Assembly: GCF_025837095.1 (NCBI RefSeq)
Contig: NZ_CP107551.1
Location: 2,908,668 to 2,972,667 of the forward strand
Origin: Rhodococcus sp. Z13
Lineage (GTDB): Bacteria > Actinomycetota > Actinomycetes > Mycobacteriales > Mycobacteriaceae
DNA: 64,000 bases
Direction of reading: 5' to 3'
The translations under genes were made by a program, and so were the position numbers. Positions 57,500 through 64,000 of the stretch are shown here, in pieces. Under the pieces are notes generated by a model, which ran no database searches, was not told the origin of the DNA, and saw only the letters and a list, made by a program, of their open reading frames with translations. Numbering within the stretch: position 1 is the first letter of the stretch; each line of letters begins with the position of its first letter.

Positions 57500-58405
57500 T
57501 TATTCGCGCACGTACAGGCGCAGGGTCGCATACGAGGTGAGCGCGGCCATGCCGACACCGACGAGCACGAGGAACGGCGCGACCAGCAGGATGTCGCTGT
57601 CGGTGATGCGGGCGACGATGTTCGCGTCGTAGACCTCGGTGAGCATGTCGTCGACGAACATGCTCTTGGCGACGAACAGGCCCGCGATGGCCAGGGCGGC
57701 ACCGACGATCGCGGCGACGACCGCCTCGAGGAGGAAGGGCAGCTGGGTGTACCAGCGGCTCGCGCCGACGAGCCGCATGATGCCGACCTCGGTGCGGCGG
57801 GTGAACGCCGCGATCTGCACCATGTTGGCGATGAGCAGCACCGCCGCGATCGCCTGGATCGTGGCGATGGCGAAGGCCCCGTTGCGGATGCCGCCGAGCA
57901 CCCCGAACAGGCGCTCGACGAGGTCCTGCTGGTTGAGGACGCTGTCGACGCCGGGGCGGGTACCGAAGTCGTCCTGGATCAGCGCGAAGCGGTCCGGATC
58001 CGACATCTTGACCTTGAACGACGCCGGGAAGCTGTCGGGGCTGACGAGTTCGGCGAGTTCCGGCTGGTCGGCGAAGACCCGGTCGGTGGCGTCGGCGACC
58101 GCGTCGTCGCGGCTGAGGTACTGCACCGACACCACGTCGTCGGTGTTCTCCAGGTCCGAGCGCAGGGACGCGCAGATGTCCTGCTCGCACTCGGGGTCGG
58201 AGGAGGAGATGTCCTCGGTGAGGAAGACCTGGACCTCGACGCGGTCGAGGAAGATCCGTTCCGTCTTGCCCGCCATCTGCACCACGAGCAGGCCCGCCCC
58301 GAACAGGCCGAGGGAGATCGCCGTGGTGAGGATCATCGCGACGGTCATGGTGAGATTGCGGCGCAGGCCGGTGGTGACCTCGCTGAACAGGAAACTGGCA
58401 CGCAT
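57500..58405 (-). CDS. ftsX: Cell division ABC transporter permease FtsX
   Basis: 301 aa. N-terminal helix after MRASFLFSEVTTGLRRN, a large extracytoplasmic domain (residues ~45-170), and three C-terminal helices. FTRRTEVGIMRLVGAS is the cytoplasmic coupling segment. With FtsE it activates peptidoglycan hydrolases (RipC in mycobacteria). Follows ftsE by 53 bases. Confidence 0.95.
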   Translation of the reverse strand: MRASFLFSEVTTGLRRNLTMTVAMILTTAISLGLFGAGLLVVQMAGKTERIFLDRVEVQVFLTEDISSSDPECEQDICASLRSDLENTDDVVSVQYLSRDDAVADATDRVFADQPELAELVSPDSFPASFKVKMSDPDRFALIQDDFGTRPGVDSVLNQQDLVERLFGVLGGIRNGAFAIATIQAIAAVLLIANMVQIAAFTRRTEVGIMRLVGASRWYTQLPFLLEAVVAAIVGAALAIAGLFVAKSMFVDDMLTEVYDANIVARITDSDILLVAPFLVLVGVGMAALTSYATLRLYVRE

Positions 58406-58458
58406 CGGGTGGGGGATCCTTCGGTTTCCGGGTGGATGCTCGGGACTTCGGGGGCCGG

Positions 58459-59148
58459 CTAGCGGCCTACGCCGTAGACCCCGCGCGACTCGTCGCGCAC
58501 GACGCGGCCGAGGTCGAGTTCGACGACCCGTCGCCGCATGGAGTCGACGATGTGGTGGTCGTGGGTGGCCATGATCACCGTCGTGCCCGTGCGGTTGATG
58601 CGTTCGAGCAGCAGCATGATGTCGCCGCTGGTCTCCGGGTCGAGGTTGCCGGTCGGCTCGTCGGCCATGAGCACCAGCGGACGGTTGACGAACGCGCGGG
58701 CGATCGCGACGCGCTGCTGCTCGCCACCGGACAGTTCGGCGGGCAGGCGGTCGGCCTTGCCGGACAGGCCCACCAGGTCGAGGACCTCCGGGACGGTGCG
58801 GTCGATCACCGAACGCGGCTTGCCGATCACCTCGAGGGCGAACGAGACGTTCTCGGCAACGGTCTTGCGCTGCAGCAACCGGAAGTCCTGGAAGACGCAA
58901 CCGAGGTTCTGCCGCAGTTTCGGGACGCGGCGGGCCGGCAGCTTGTTGACGTGGAAGTCGGCCACGTGGATGTCGCCGCTGGTGGGGCGCTCCTCGCGCA
59001 GCAGCAGGCGCAGGAAGGTGGACTTGCCGGATCCGGACGGCCCGATGAGGAAGACGAACTCCCCCTTCTCGACGTTGACGGACACCCCGTCGAGCGCGGG
59101 TCGCGTGGACGTCTTGTAGGACTTGGACACATTCTCCAGCCGGATCAC
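58459..59148 (-). CDS. ftsE: Cell division ATP-binding protein FtsE
   Basis: 229 aa, GTG start. Walker [16 protein letters not shown]-loop region [13 protein letters not shown], signature [19 protein letters not shown], Walker [15 protein letters not shown]-loop ATHDHHIV. Standard FtsE size. In mycobacteria prfB lies directly upstream; here the upstream region runs into prophage DNA. Confidence 0.96.
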   Translation of the reverse strand: MIRLENVSKSYKTSTRPALDGVSVNVEKGEFVFLIGPSGSGKSTFLRLLLREERPTSGDIHVADFHVNKLPARRVPKLRQNLGCVFQDFRLLQRKTVAENVSFALEVIGKPRSVIDRTVPEVLDLVGLSGKADRLPAELSGGEQQRVAIARAFVNRPLVLMADEPTGNLDPETSGDIMLLLERINRTGTTVIMATHDHHIVDSMRRRVVELDLGRVVRDESRGVYGVGR

Positions 59149-59329
59149 GTGGCCATGCTAGCCGTTTCATCGCCCGGAAAGGCAGGCTGGTGACAAGTGC
59201 CCTACTTGCCATTTGCCGGAGTTTACCTCGGAGAATGTCGGTGGGGCAATGTGCGAAACCTTAGGGAGTGAGAGTGTCGCGCATTTGCGGTACGTATCCG
59301 GTACATCCGAAGCTCTCCCTGAAACGACG

Positions 59330-59367
59330 AATGCGCCCCACCCTCACGGATGAGGATGGGGCGCATT
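59330..59367. terminator. Strong hairpin at the prophage end
   Basis: 17-base arms (59330-59346 and 59351-59367) with one mismatch and loop CGGA. It begins 4 bases past the stop of the last small prophage frame and lies 182 bases before ftsE. It probably ends the leftward late transcript and shields ftsE. Confidence 0.8.
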
Positions 59368-59371
59368 CATG

Positions 59372-59560
59372 TCAGGGGTTGGTGACGCGGAGGTAGGTCG
59401 TCGCACCAGCAGAGATCGTTCCCTTGAAGATGGCGTTCGTGTCCTGCGCTTCCACGGTGAACTCGTCACCATCGGAGACCGACACGCCTGTCGCCGTGCA
59501 GGTCGCCGTCCCCGATGATCCACTCACAGCAGTTCCGGTTCCGATGATCGCGCCGTTCAC
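59372..59560 (-). CDS. Small prophage protein, possibly the remainder of a broken gene
   Basis: 62 aa from GTG 59560, unrecognised. Rich in Gly, Ser, Thr and Ala (GTAVSGSSGTATCTATGVSV), no membrane helix. No ribosome-binding site precedes the GTG. Twelve codons upstream in the same frame is ATG 59596 with GGAAGG four bases before it, but that frame stops after five codons (MHHIP, TGA) and then stays open into this protein. Either a nonsense mutation or restart at GTG explains this. It lies between the holin and the terminal hairpin. Confidence 0.4.
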   Translation of the reverse strand: MNGAIIGTGTAVSGSSGTATCTATGVSVSDGDEFTVEAQDTNAIFKGTISAGATTYLRVTNP

Positions 59561-59657
59561 AACACCGAAAATGACGATTCACGGAATGTGGTGCATGCCA
59601 CCTTCCGACTCGGAGCTGCGGAAAAACCTGTGGTGACGAGTGGGGAATCCCGGGTCA

Positions 59658-59987
59658 CTACCTGATGAACGGATCCACGTACCCCGCCGTCTCCTCCACA
59701 GCCGCCGGCGCCGGTGCCACTTCTCCCGCCTGGGGCTGCGCCGCCTTCTCGATGCCGATCTGCACTGCCTGCTCGATCCGCTGCTCCTGCACCGGCGACG
59801 TCCTGCCGACATAGAAACTCGCAAGAACGTTACCGATGGCGGACAGGATCATGGCGGCGTAGCTGAGGTACTGCGCCGCTTCGGATTCGGTGAACAGCTT
59901 GGCGCCGACCGCGACCGCGCAGGCGAGCGCGAACAGACTGTAGAGGGCCTGCCGGATGGCGTCCCAGTACGTCACGATGTGCTTCAC
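59658..59987 (-). CDS. Phage holin
   Basis: 109 aa from GTG 59987, overlapping the lysozyme stop by 4 bases. Two membrane segments (ALYSLFALACAVAVGAKLF, residues ~13-31, and YLSYAAMILSAIGNVLASFY, ~40-60), then a soluble Ala/Pro/Glu-rich tail. Short N-terminus KHIVTYWDAIRQ. The size, two helices and position after endolysin genes fit a class II holin that opens the membrane for the lysins. Confidence 0.82.
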   Translation of the reverse strand: MKHIVTYWDAIRQALYSLFALACAVAVGAKLFTESEAAQYLSYAAMILSAIGNVLASFYVGRTSPVQEQRIEQAVQIGIEKAAQPQAGEVAPAPAAVEETAGYVDPFIR

Positions 59988-60943
59988 TTGCCCCCCTCGA
60001 GGAGTCGATCGAGTTTCGCTTCGATGCGCCGCTGCCGGGCCGCGATGGTCTGCACCAGCCCCACCAGGGACCGGCCGACCTCGTCCGGGACGTCTGCGTA
60101 TTCGTCGCGGATGTCGTAGCCGTCCCACACCGTCTCGTTCCATACGTCTGCCCACATGTCGTAGGGCCACGGCTCGTCCGGGGTGCGGGTGGACGGGTTC
60201 ACGTTCTGCGGCCGGTTGATCCGCCGCAGCCGCTCCACGTGCGGATGCAGCTGGCCGGCGCCCTCCTCGACGATGTCTCCCACGATTCCCTCCTCGGGTT
60301 CGGTTGCGCTACCGGAGAACAGCGCGCGGAGTTGCTGCTCGGTACCGCGGTAGGCGTTGACGTCGACCTTCTGCCCGGCCACCTGGCCCTGCTCGGAGAA
60401 CTGCAGGATCTCCACCGGTGGGGCCCCGGTGTGGAACTCGGCCCACCCCGCGAAACCATCCCCCGGATACAGCACGGAGGCGTATCCGGTGCCGGTGACG
60501 TAGTGGCTGTTCCAGATCGGTGGCGTCCCATCCAAGCGGGGGGCGCCCATGTGGCCGGTCCAGTACCAGCGCGGCAGGTAGTTGGCGAACACCCGCATGC
60601 CGCGTTCTTCGATCGCCCGGATCAACGCCTTCATGTTGTCGATCGAGCCACGGGTGCCGGTGTCCTCATAGTCCAGCTGGATCGGGATCGACGTGTCCCC
60701 GAGGTGGGCGAGCAACGCGTCGGCCTGCCGGTTCACGTCGATGTTGTTGCGAGCGAAGTGGTAGCCGCCGAACAATCCCGGGAAGTGCTCACGCATGAGG
60801 TCCCGGGCCCGAGGCCAGTAGGGGTCGCGGTAGTAGTCGCCCTCGGTGACCTTGTGGGTGGCGAACACGAACCCCTCACGCCGGGCCTGCGCGAAGTCGA
60901 ACGCACCCTGGTGGTTGCTGATGTCGATTCCGTAGAGGGTCAT
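59984..60943 (-). CDS. Phage endolysin, GH25 lysozyme family
   Basis: 319 aa. The ATG overlaps the M23 gene stop (ATGA). GH25 catalytic domain at residues ~1-210: YGIDISNHQGAFDFAQAR with the first Asp, FATHKVTEGD, GGYHFARNN, QLDYEDTGTRG with the catalytic Asp/Glu, WNSHYVTG and VDVNAYRGTEQQL. It cuts the glycan strand of peptidoglycan. The C-terminal ~100 residues are charged and end in a helical segment (IAARQRRIEAKLDRLLEGG), probably for cell-wall binding or oligomerisation. Confidence 0.92.
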   Translation of the reverse strand: MTLYGIDISNHQGAFDFAQARREGFVFATHKVTEGDYYRDPYWPRARDLMREHFPGLFGGYHFARNNIDVNRQADALLAHLGDTSIPIQLDYEDTGTRGSIDNMKALIRAIEERGMRVFANYLPRWYWTGHMGAPRLDGTPPIWNSHYVTGTGYASVLYPGDGFAGWAEFHTGAPPVEILQFSEQGQVAGQKVDVNAYRGTEQQLRALFSGSATEPEEGIVGDIVEEGAGQLHPHVERLRRINRPQNVNPSTRTPDEPWPYDMWADVWNETVWDGYDIRDEYADVPDEVGRSLVGLVQTIAARQRRIEAKLDRLLEGGK

Positions 60944-61473
60944 CGGGTTCCCTTCGGTGGGACGAGCTGCGCGAACCCGACCCGCACGTAGTCGGAATAC
61001 TCACCCCGCCCCGGATCGGCCGGTACCGGGCTGGGAGCTTCGCCGGGGTAGAGGGCACCGTCGAGCAGCGGCAACGGATCCAAGCGATGCGGGCCGGGCG
61101 GCGACCACACGTAGCGATGCCACTCGAGGTGCAGATGCGGAGCGACCCCACCGTTGGTGGCTGAACTCGGGTCGATGTGGGCGATCCGCTGCCCCGCCTC
61201 GACCCGCTGCCCCACCTGCACCTCCGGCACGACATGCCCGTACACGGTGGTGCCCCCACCATCGGCGGCCGGATGATCGACCACCACCCAGCGACCGAAC
61301 CCCGACGCCGGGCCTGCCGCGGTGACGGTGCCGCCCTGCACCGCGTACACAGCCATGCCGGCGGAGCCACCTTCACGTCCGAAGTCGACACCCCAGTGCA
61401 CGCCACCCCACCGGTCCCCGAACCGGGAGGTGACGATGTGGCCCCGTTCGAGAGGCCAGTACTTCGGTGCCAT
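60940..61473 (-). CDS. Phage M23-family peptidase
   Basis: 177 aa from ATG 61473 (GTG 61482 possible). Lysostaphin/M23 zinc site: VHWGVDFGREGG (HxxxD) and HLHLEWH (HxH). Other parts: VTSRFGDRWG, GGTVTAAGPASGFGRWVVVD and GQRIAHIDPSS. It probably cleaves peptide cross-links in peptidoglycan, together with the GH25 enzyme in the next gene. Starts 36 bases after the tail chaperone stop. Confidence 0.92.
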   Translation of the reverse strand: MAPKYWPLERGHIVTSRFGDRWGGVHWGVDFGREGGSAGMAVYAVQGGTVTAAGPASGFGRWVVVDHPAADGGGTTVYGHVVPEVQVGQRVEAGQRIAHIDPSSATNGGVAPHLHLEWHRYVWSPPGPHRLDPLPLLDGALYPGEAPSPVPADPGRGEYSDYVRVGFAQLVPPKGTR

Positions 61474-61509
61474 GCCCGTCACGGTAGGGGTCTGGCGTGC
61501 ACCGACCTG

Positions 61510-62189
61510 CTATTTGAGGTTCCCGGCGACCGCCTCGAACGCCGCGAACGCCGCCAGCTGATCGTCCTCGTCGAACCCCTTCGGCTTCTCCGACGGGTCC
61601 GGCCGATACAGCTGGAACCGGAACTTCCCGGCCTCCGCCCGATCCATCGGCTCGAGGATCGCCGCCTCCACCACATCGAGCACGGCGTGCATATCCGGCA
61701 GCTGCCGCAGCGGATCCGGTATGCCGGTGAGGATCAGCTTCGCCCGCACCGTCCGCCAGTGAGTCACCGCCGCCAGCGCGAGACTGACGACGGCCCGGTA
61801 GGGCGGGCGGTGCCGAGGGTCGCGATCCTCCTCATCACCTCCCCCAGCGACCGCACATCGAACGAGGACGCAGGATCGAGCATCACCACAAGCACACGTT
61901 CCCAGTCCTCCGGATGGAGATGATCCTGCACGAACACGGTGGTCATGTCGTTGCGGAACTGGGCGGTGGCCTTCGAGTTCGTCGCCGCCGTCAACGCCTT
62001 CAGCGCGGCCGGCCCCGGTTTGCGGGCCCGCACCGTCACCCCCTGCACCGTGATCTCGTGCCACCGATCGACCCCGGCCTCGAGATCGTCGATCTGCGAG
62101 TACAGGTCATCGTCCCCCGGTGGCGGGTCGTAGTCGATGCTCGGCGGTGGTGGCGCAGCAGGGGGTGGAGGTACGGGTCGTGAGGCCAT
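61510..62189 (-). CDS. Tail assembly chaperone, long form made by -1 frameshift (GT)
   Basis: Predicted product of about 226 aa: the first ~130 residues from the short chaperone frame, then the -1 frame to the stop at 61510. The second frame is open well upstream of the overlap and has no start signal of its own. Its unique part reads YRAVVSLALAAVTHWRTVRA and ends FEAVAGNLK, with a helical middle (MHAVLDVVEAAILEPMDRAE). The exact slip site is not certain; GGGGGAGG (complement of 61838-61845) and the repeat-like CCGCCCGCCC lie in the overlap. Confidence 0.75.
61764..62189 (-). CDS. Tail assembly chaperone, short form (G)
   Basis: 141 aa from ATG 62189, with GCGGGG upstream. Pro-rich start, then HEITVQGVTVRARKPGPAAL, NDMTTVFVQDHLHPEDWERV, SLGEVMRRIATLGTARPTG and a basic tail. 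This layout is that of siphophage G proteins in actinophages, which bind the tape-measure protein during tail assembly. The gene ends inside the open -1 frame of the long form. Confidence 0.82.
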   Translation of the reverse strand: MASRPVPPPPAAPPPPSIDYDPPPGDDDLYSQIDDLEAGVDRWHEITVQGVTVRARKPGPAALKALTAATNSKATAQFRNDMTTVFVQDHLHPEDWERVLVVMLDPASSFDVRSLGEVMRRIATLGTARPTGPSSVSRWRR

Positions 62190-62219
62190 ACCCCGCAAGG
62201 TAGCCAGAGACGGTGAACG

Positions 62220-62828
62220 CTACAGCGCGGGATACGCGAACACGTCGAGCTGACTGGCACCGGTGTCGAGGTTCGACTCGGTCTCGGACAGCCCGCCCTG
62301 CGGGGTCCGATAGTCCCAGTAGTGCGACATGAACCGCAGCTCCGCCTTGAACTTCACCGTCTCCCCCGGCGTCAGCAGCACCCGATCCCCGAACAGCATC
62401 GTCCGCTCCGCCATCCGGGACTCGGCGATGACGTAGTAGGCGGTATCCAGCGCGGTCATGCCACGCTCGAACCCGATCCCGAACCGGGAGATCGCCGTCA
62501 GCGACGACGGATCCGCCGGCGACACCCCCGACGTCTGCCCGGCCTTCGTCTGAATGTAGCCGGAGCAGTTGCCTTGCAGGATGACCTTGCTGCCGGCGCG
62601 GGTCAGCAGCGCATACGCGTATTGGTTGATCGGGGTGGTGTTGGTCCACTGCACCTGGACCGAGTGCAAGAGCTCGTCTTTCGCGATCCCGTCGTTGATG
62701 TCGAATGTCAGCACGGTCGCGGGGGTGTAGTTGGTGGCGACGTGCCGCCACTGCATGTGGTCCTTCGGCCGCAGGTGCGTGCCGTCCACCAGCTCGAAGC
62801 TGCCCGAATCGATGCACGGGTCGGTCAT
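62220..62828 (-). CDS. Phage protein with WTNT motif, copy 3
   Basis: 202 aa from ATG 62828, overlapping the previous stop by 4 bases. Unrecognised family. VQWTNTTPINQYAYALLTRA near residues 60-80 is shared in pattern with the next two genes to the right; the rest includes NCSGYIQTKAGQTSG, ISRFGIGFERGMTALD and VKFKAELRFMSHYWDY. Predicted mostly beta, so probably a virion component such as a tail or fibre protein (inference). Confidence 0.72.
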   Translation of the reverse strand: MTDPCIDSGSFELVDGTHLRPKDHMQWRHVATNYTPATVLTFDINDGIAKDELLHSVQVQWTNTTPINQYAYALLTRAGSKVILQGNCSGYIQTKAGQTSGVSPADPSSLTAISRFGIGFERGMTALDTAYYVIAESRMAERTMLFGDRVLLTPGETVKFKAELRFMSHYWDYRTPQGGLSETESNLDTGASQLDVFAYPAL

Positions 62829-63421
62829 CAGATACTCCCGCTCACCCAGGGGGACGCCCACAACCGCAGCCGCGCCCACCGTGCGTACATTTCATGCCGC
62901 GCCGAGTTCCCGGTGCGCCACTCCCCCGGTGTCGAATACAACGCTCGATACCGGAAGTGCACCGACTCGTCCGGCCCGATATAGCCGATGTCCACATTCG
63001 ACACCCAGTCCGGGATGTCCCGGAACAGACGGCAGAACGACACCGTGGTCTCGGTGGACCGGTTGCGTTTGATCCGCGCCCCGAACCCCTTGTCGTTGGC
63101 CGCCGGGATCGGTGCCGCCGGAGAATCCCCGACATCGAACGACCATGCATCATCGAGGGTCACGGTGTTCGGGGTCGAGGTCACCAGCGACCGGGACGCC
63201 CGATGCACACTCATGTACAGATGCTGCGGGTCCCCCGTCGTGTTGGTCCACAGCAGGTCGGTGTCGATGAACGCCACCTGGTCCGGGGCCCGCTCCGTGG
63301 CCCCGTCCCGCCCGGAGGTGACCATCCGCTCGGCCACCATCCGCGGCAGCCACGACTCCGCCATCCCGGTGCCCCGGTTCGTCGACACCATGAACTCCGC
63401 GGTGCAGATCCTCAGCGACAC
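62828..63421 (-). CDS. Phage protein with WTNT motif, copy 2
   Basis: 197 aa from GTG 63421. Carries LLWTNTTGDPQHLYMSVHRA followed by RSLVTSTPN near residues 57-85, aligned in pattern with its neighbours. Also DAWSFDVGDSP, ESVHFRYRALYSTPGEWRTG and WARLRLWASPWV. Homologous in layout to copies 1 and 3. Function unknown, probably structural. Confidence 0.72.
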   Translation of the reverse strand: MSLRICTAEFMVSTNRGTGMAESWLPRMVAERMVTSGRDGATERAPDQVAFIDTDLLWTNTTGDPQHLYMSVHRASRSLVTSTPNTVTLDDAWSFDVGDSPAAPIPAANDKGFGARIKRNRSTETTVSFCRLFRDIPDWVSNVDIGYIGPDESVHFRYRALYSTPGEWRTGNSARHEMYARWARLRLWASPWVSGSI

Positions 63422-63449
63422 GGTCGCCTCCCTCGTGTGTAGTCGTCCA

Positions 63450-64000
63450 TCAGCGCATCACGTCGGTGTCTTGGGTGGGGAAGGCGATCAGCTGGATCCG
63501 GGTCGGATCGATGGTGCACGAGTGCACCGGGGTGTTGGCGTTGGCGTTGTTCGACCACGGCGGCGGCGTCCACAGGTTCGCCCGATAGTGGAACCGGAAC
63601 GTGCTGCCCGGCGGCACCGGCCCGTACCAGTCCTCGGAGATCATCGCGTCCTCGAACAACCGCAGTAGCCCAGCCGGTGGCTGGGTGGTCACACCCGTCG
63701 ACAGGTCCCCGCCACCACCCCCGGCGCCGAGATACTGGTTCGAGGTGTCCGGCACGATCGGGGTCTTGTCGATCGCGGTGGTGACACGGTCCCGCAACTG
63801 AGCCATGTTCGGCGCCGACACGAAGAACGTGCGGGCACCACGGTTGAGGCGCAGCAGGATCTGCGCCGGCAACGGGCTGGTGTTGGTCCACGATTGCACC
63901 CCGGAGTCGATCATCAATTTTCCCGGCAGTGAGGTCAGGGCCGAGAAGTTGCCGTTCCCGACCGAGGAGAACGACTGGTCGTAGACGTGCCGCGGTACCG
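63450..64000 (-). CDS. Phage protein with WTNT motif, copy 1 (start outside window)
   Basis: Partial, 183 codons visible. The frame stays open through an ATG pair at 63917 to the right edge (VYDQSFSSVGNGNFSALTSL), so the true start lies outside. Contains VQSWTNTSPLPAQILLRLNR and RTFFVSAPNMAQLRDRV, matching the motif of copies 2 and 3, then STFRFHYRANLWTPPPWSN. Twenty-eight bases separate it from copy 2. Confidence 0.72.
   Translation of the reverse strand, partial: VPRHVYDQSFSSVGNGNFSALTSLPGKLMIDSGVQSWTNTSPLPAQILLRLNRGARTFFVSAPNMAQLRDRVTTAIDKTPIVPDTSNQYLGAGGGGGDLSTGVTTQPPAGLLRLFEDAMISEDWYGPVPPGSTFRFHYRANLWTPPPWSNNANANTPVHSCTIDPTRIQLIAFPTQDTDVMR

Larger units (their letters stand above)
59372..64000 (-). 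mobile_element. Prophage end (late genes: virion-like proteins, tail chaperones, lysis), continues past right edge
   Basis: A leftward block with phage-type products in close packing: three related WTNT-motif proteins, tail chaperone pair with -1 frameshift, M23 peptidase, GH25 lysozyme and holin. Starts of adjacent genes overlap or nearly touch. The left limit is placed at the hairpin (59330-59367) upstream of ftsE; no attachment repeat can be confirmed because the other end is outside the window. Confidence 0.88.

Noticed and set aside
59149-59329. tRNA or other gene as attachment site next to ftsE
   Set aside because: No cloverleaf or RNA gene features are visible in the 180 bases.

Overview
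The window is high-GC DNA from a mycolic-acid actinobacterium, most likely Rhodococcus (inference). Evidence: the protein families, the order of genes, a mycothiol-dependent formaldehyde dehydrogenase, an F420/PPOX-type oxidoreductase, and a tmRNA whose tag reads AESTQREYALAA. Gene order follows the Mycobacterium tuberculosis Rv3025c to Rv3102c stretch in condensed form (recalled, not searched): iscS, fixB/fixA, Rv3030-Rv3032, Rv3034c, Rv3035, Rv3037c-Rv3041c, serB2, ctaD, fecB, the nrd genes, an FMN reductase with a TetR regulator, pgm, ssrA, smpB, ftsX and ftsE.

Layout. 1-2.4 kb: the start of a cysteine desulfurase gene and the two electron-transfer flavoprotein genes. 2.6-15.3 kb: a block resembling the methylglucose lipopolysaccharide (MGLP) locus (methyltransferase, GH57 branching enzyme, GT4 glucosyltransferase, hexapeptide acyltransferase, two more methyltransferases), mixed with an amidase, a crotonase, a Nudix enzyme and an ABC ATPase. 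15.3-19.5 kb: glycogen debranching enzyme, PTH2-type peptidyl-tRNA hydrolase and serB. 19.7-23.9 kb: ctaD and two adjacent siderophore-type binding lipoproteins without a permease. 24.5-28.6 kb: the class Ib ribonucleotide reductase genes nrdHIEF, with tandem NrdR-like boxes upstream.

28.9-32.6 kb: a three-subunit PaoABC-like molybdenum aldehyde oxidoreductase. 32.8-37.6 kb: FMN reductase and divergent TetR gene around a palindromic operator, two META-domain lipoproteins, a nucleosidase, a fructosamine-kinase-like gene and nadE. 37.6-41.7 kb: molybdenum cofactor genes (moaD and moaA leftward; moeA, a moaC-mogA fusion and moaE rightward), which could serve the aldehyde enzyme nearby. 41.9-46.6 kb: DEAD-box helicase, a COG0523 GTPase, a zinc-ribbon protein, an MBL hydrolase and the mycothiol formaldehyde dehydrogenase. 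46.9-54.6 kb: a secreted cutinase-family protein, an HATPase-LuxR hybrid regulator, two identical tRNA-Ala(GGC) genes, a DsbA/MauE pair, an MFS transporter and pgm.

55.0-59.1 kb: tmRNA, a PPOX protein, a DMT-family exporter, smpB and ftsX/ftsE. From about 59.37 kb to the right edge the DNA is prophage, transcribed leftward: three related WTNT-motif virion-like proteins, a tail assembly chaperone pair with an apparent -1 frameshift, an M23 peptidase, a GH25 lysozyme, a holin and a small, possibly broken gene. It ends at a strong hairpin upstream of ftsE, where prfB would be expected. No tape-measure gene lies between the chaperones and the lysis genes. No CRISPR array, rRNA, insertion sequence or integrase was seen.
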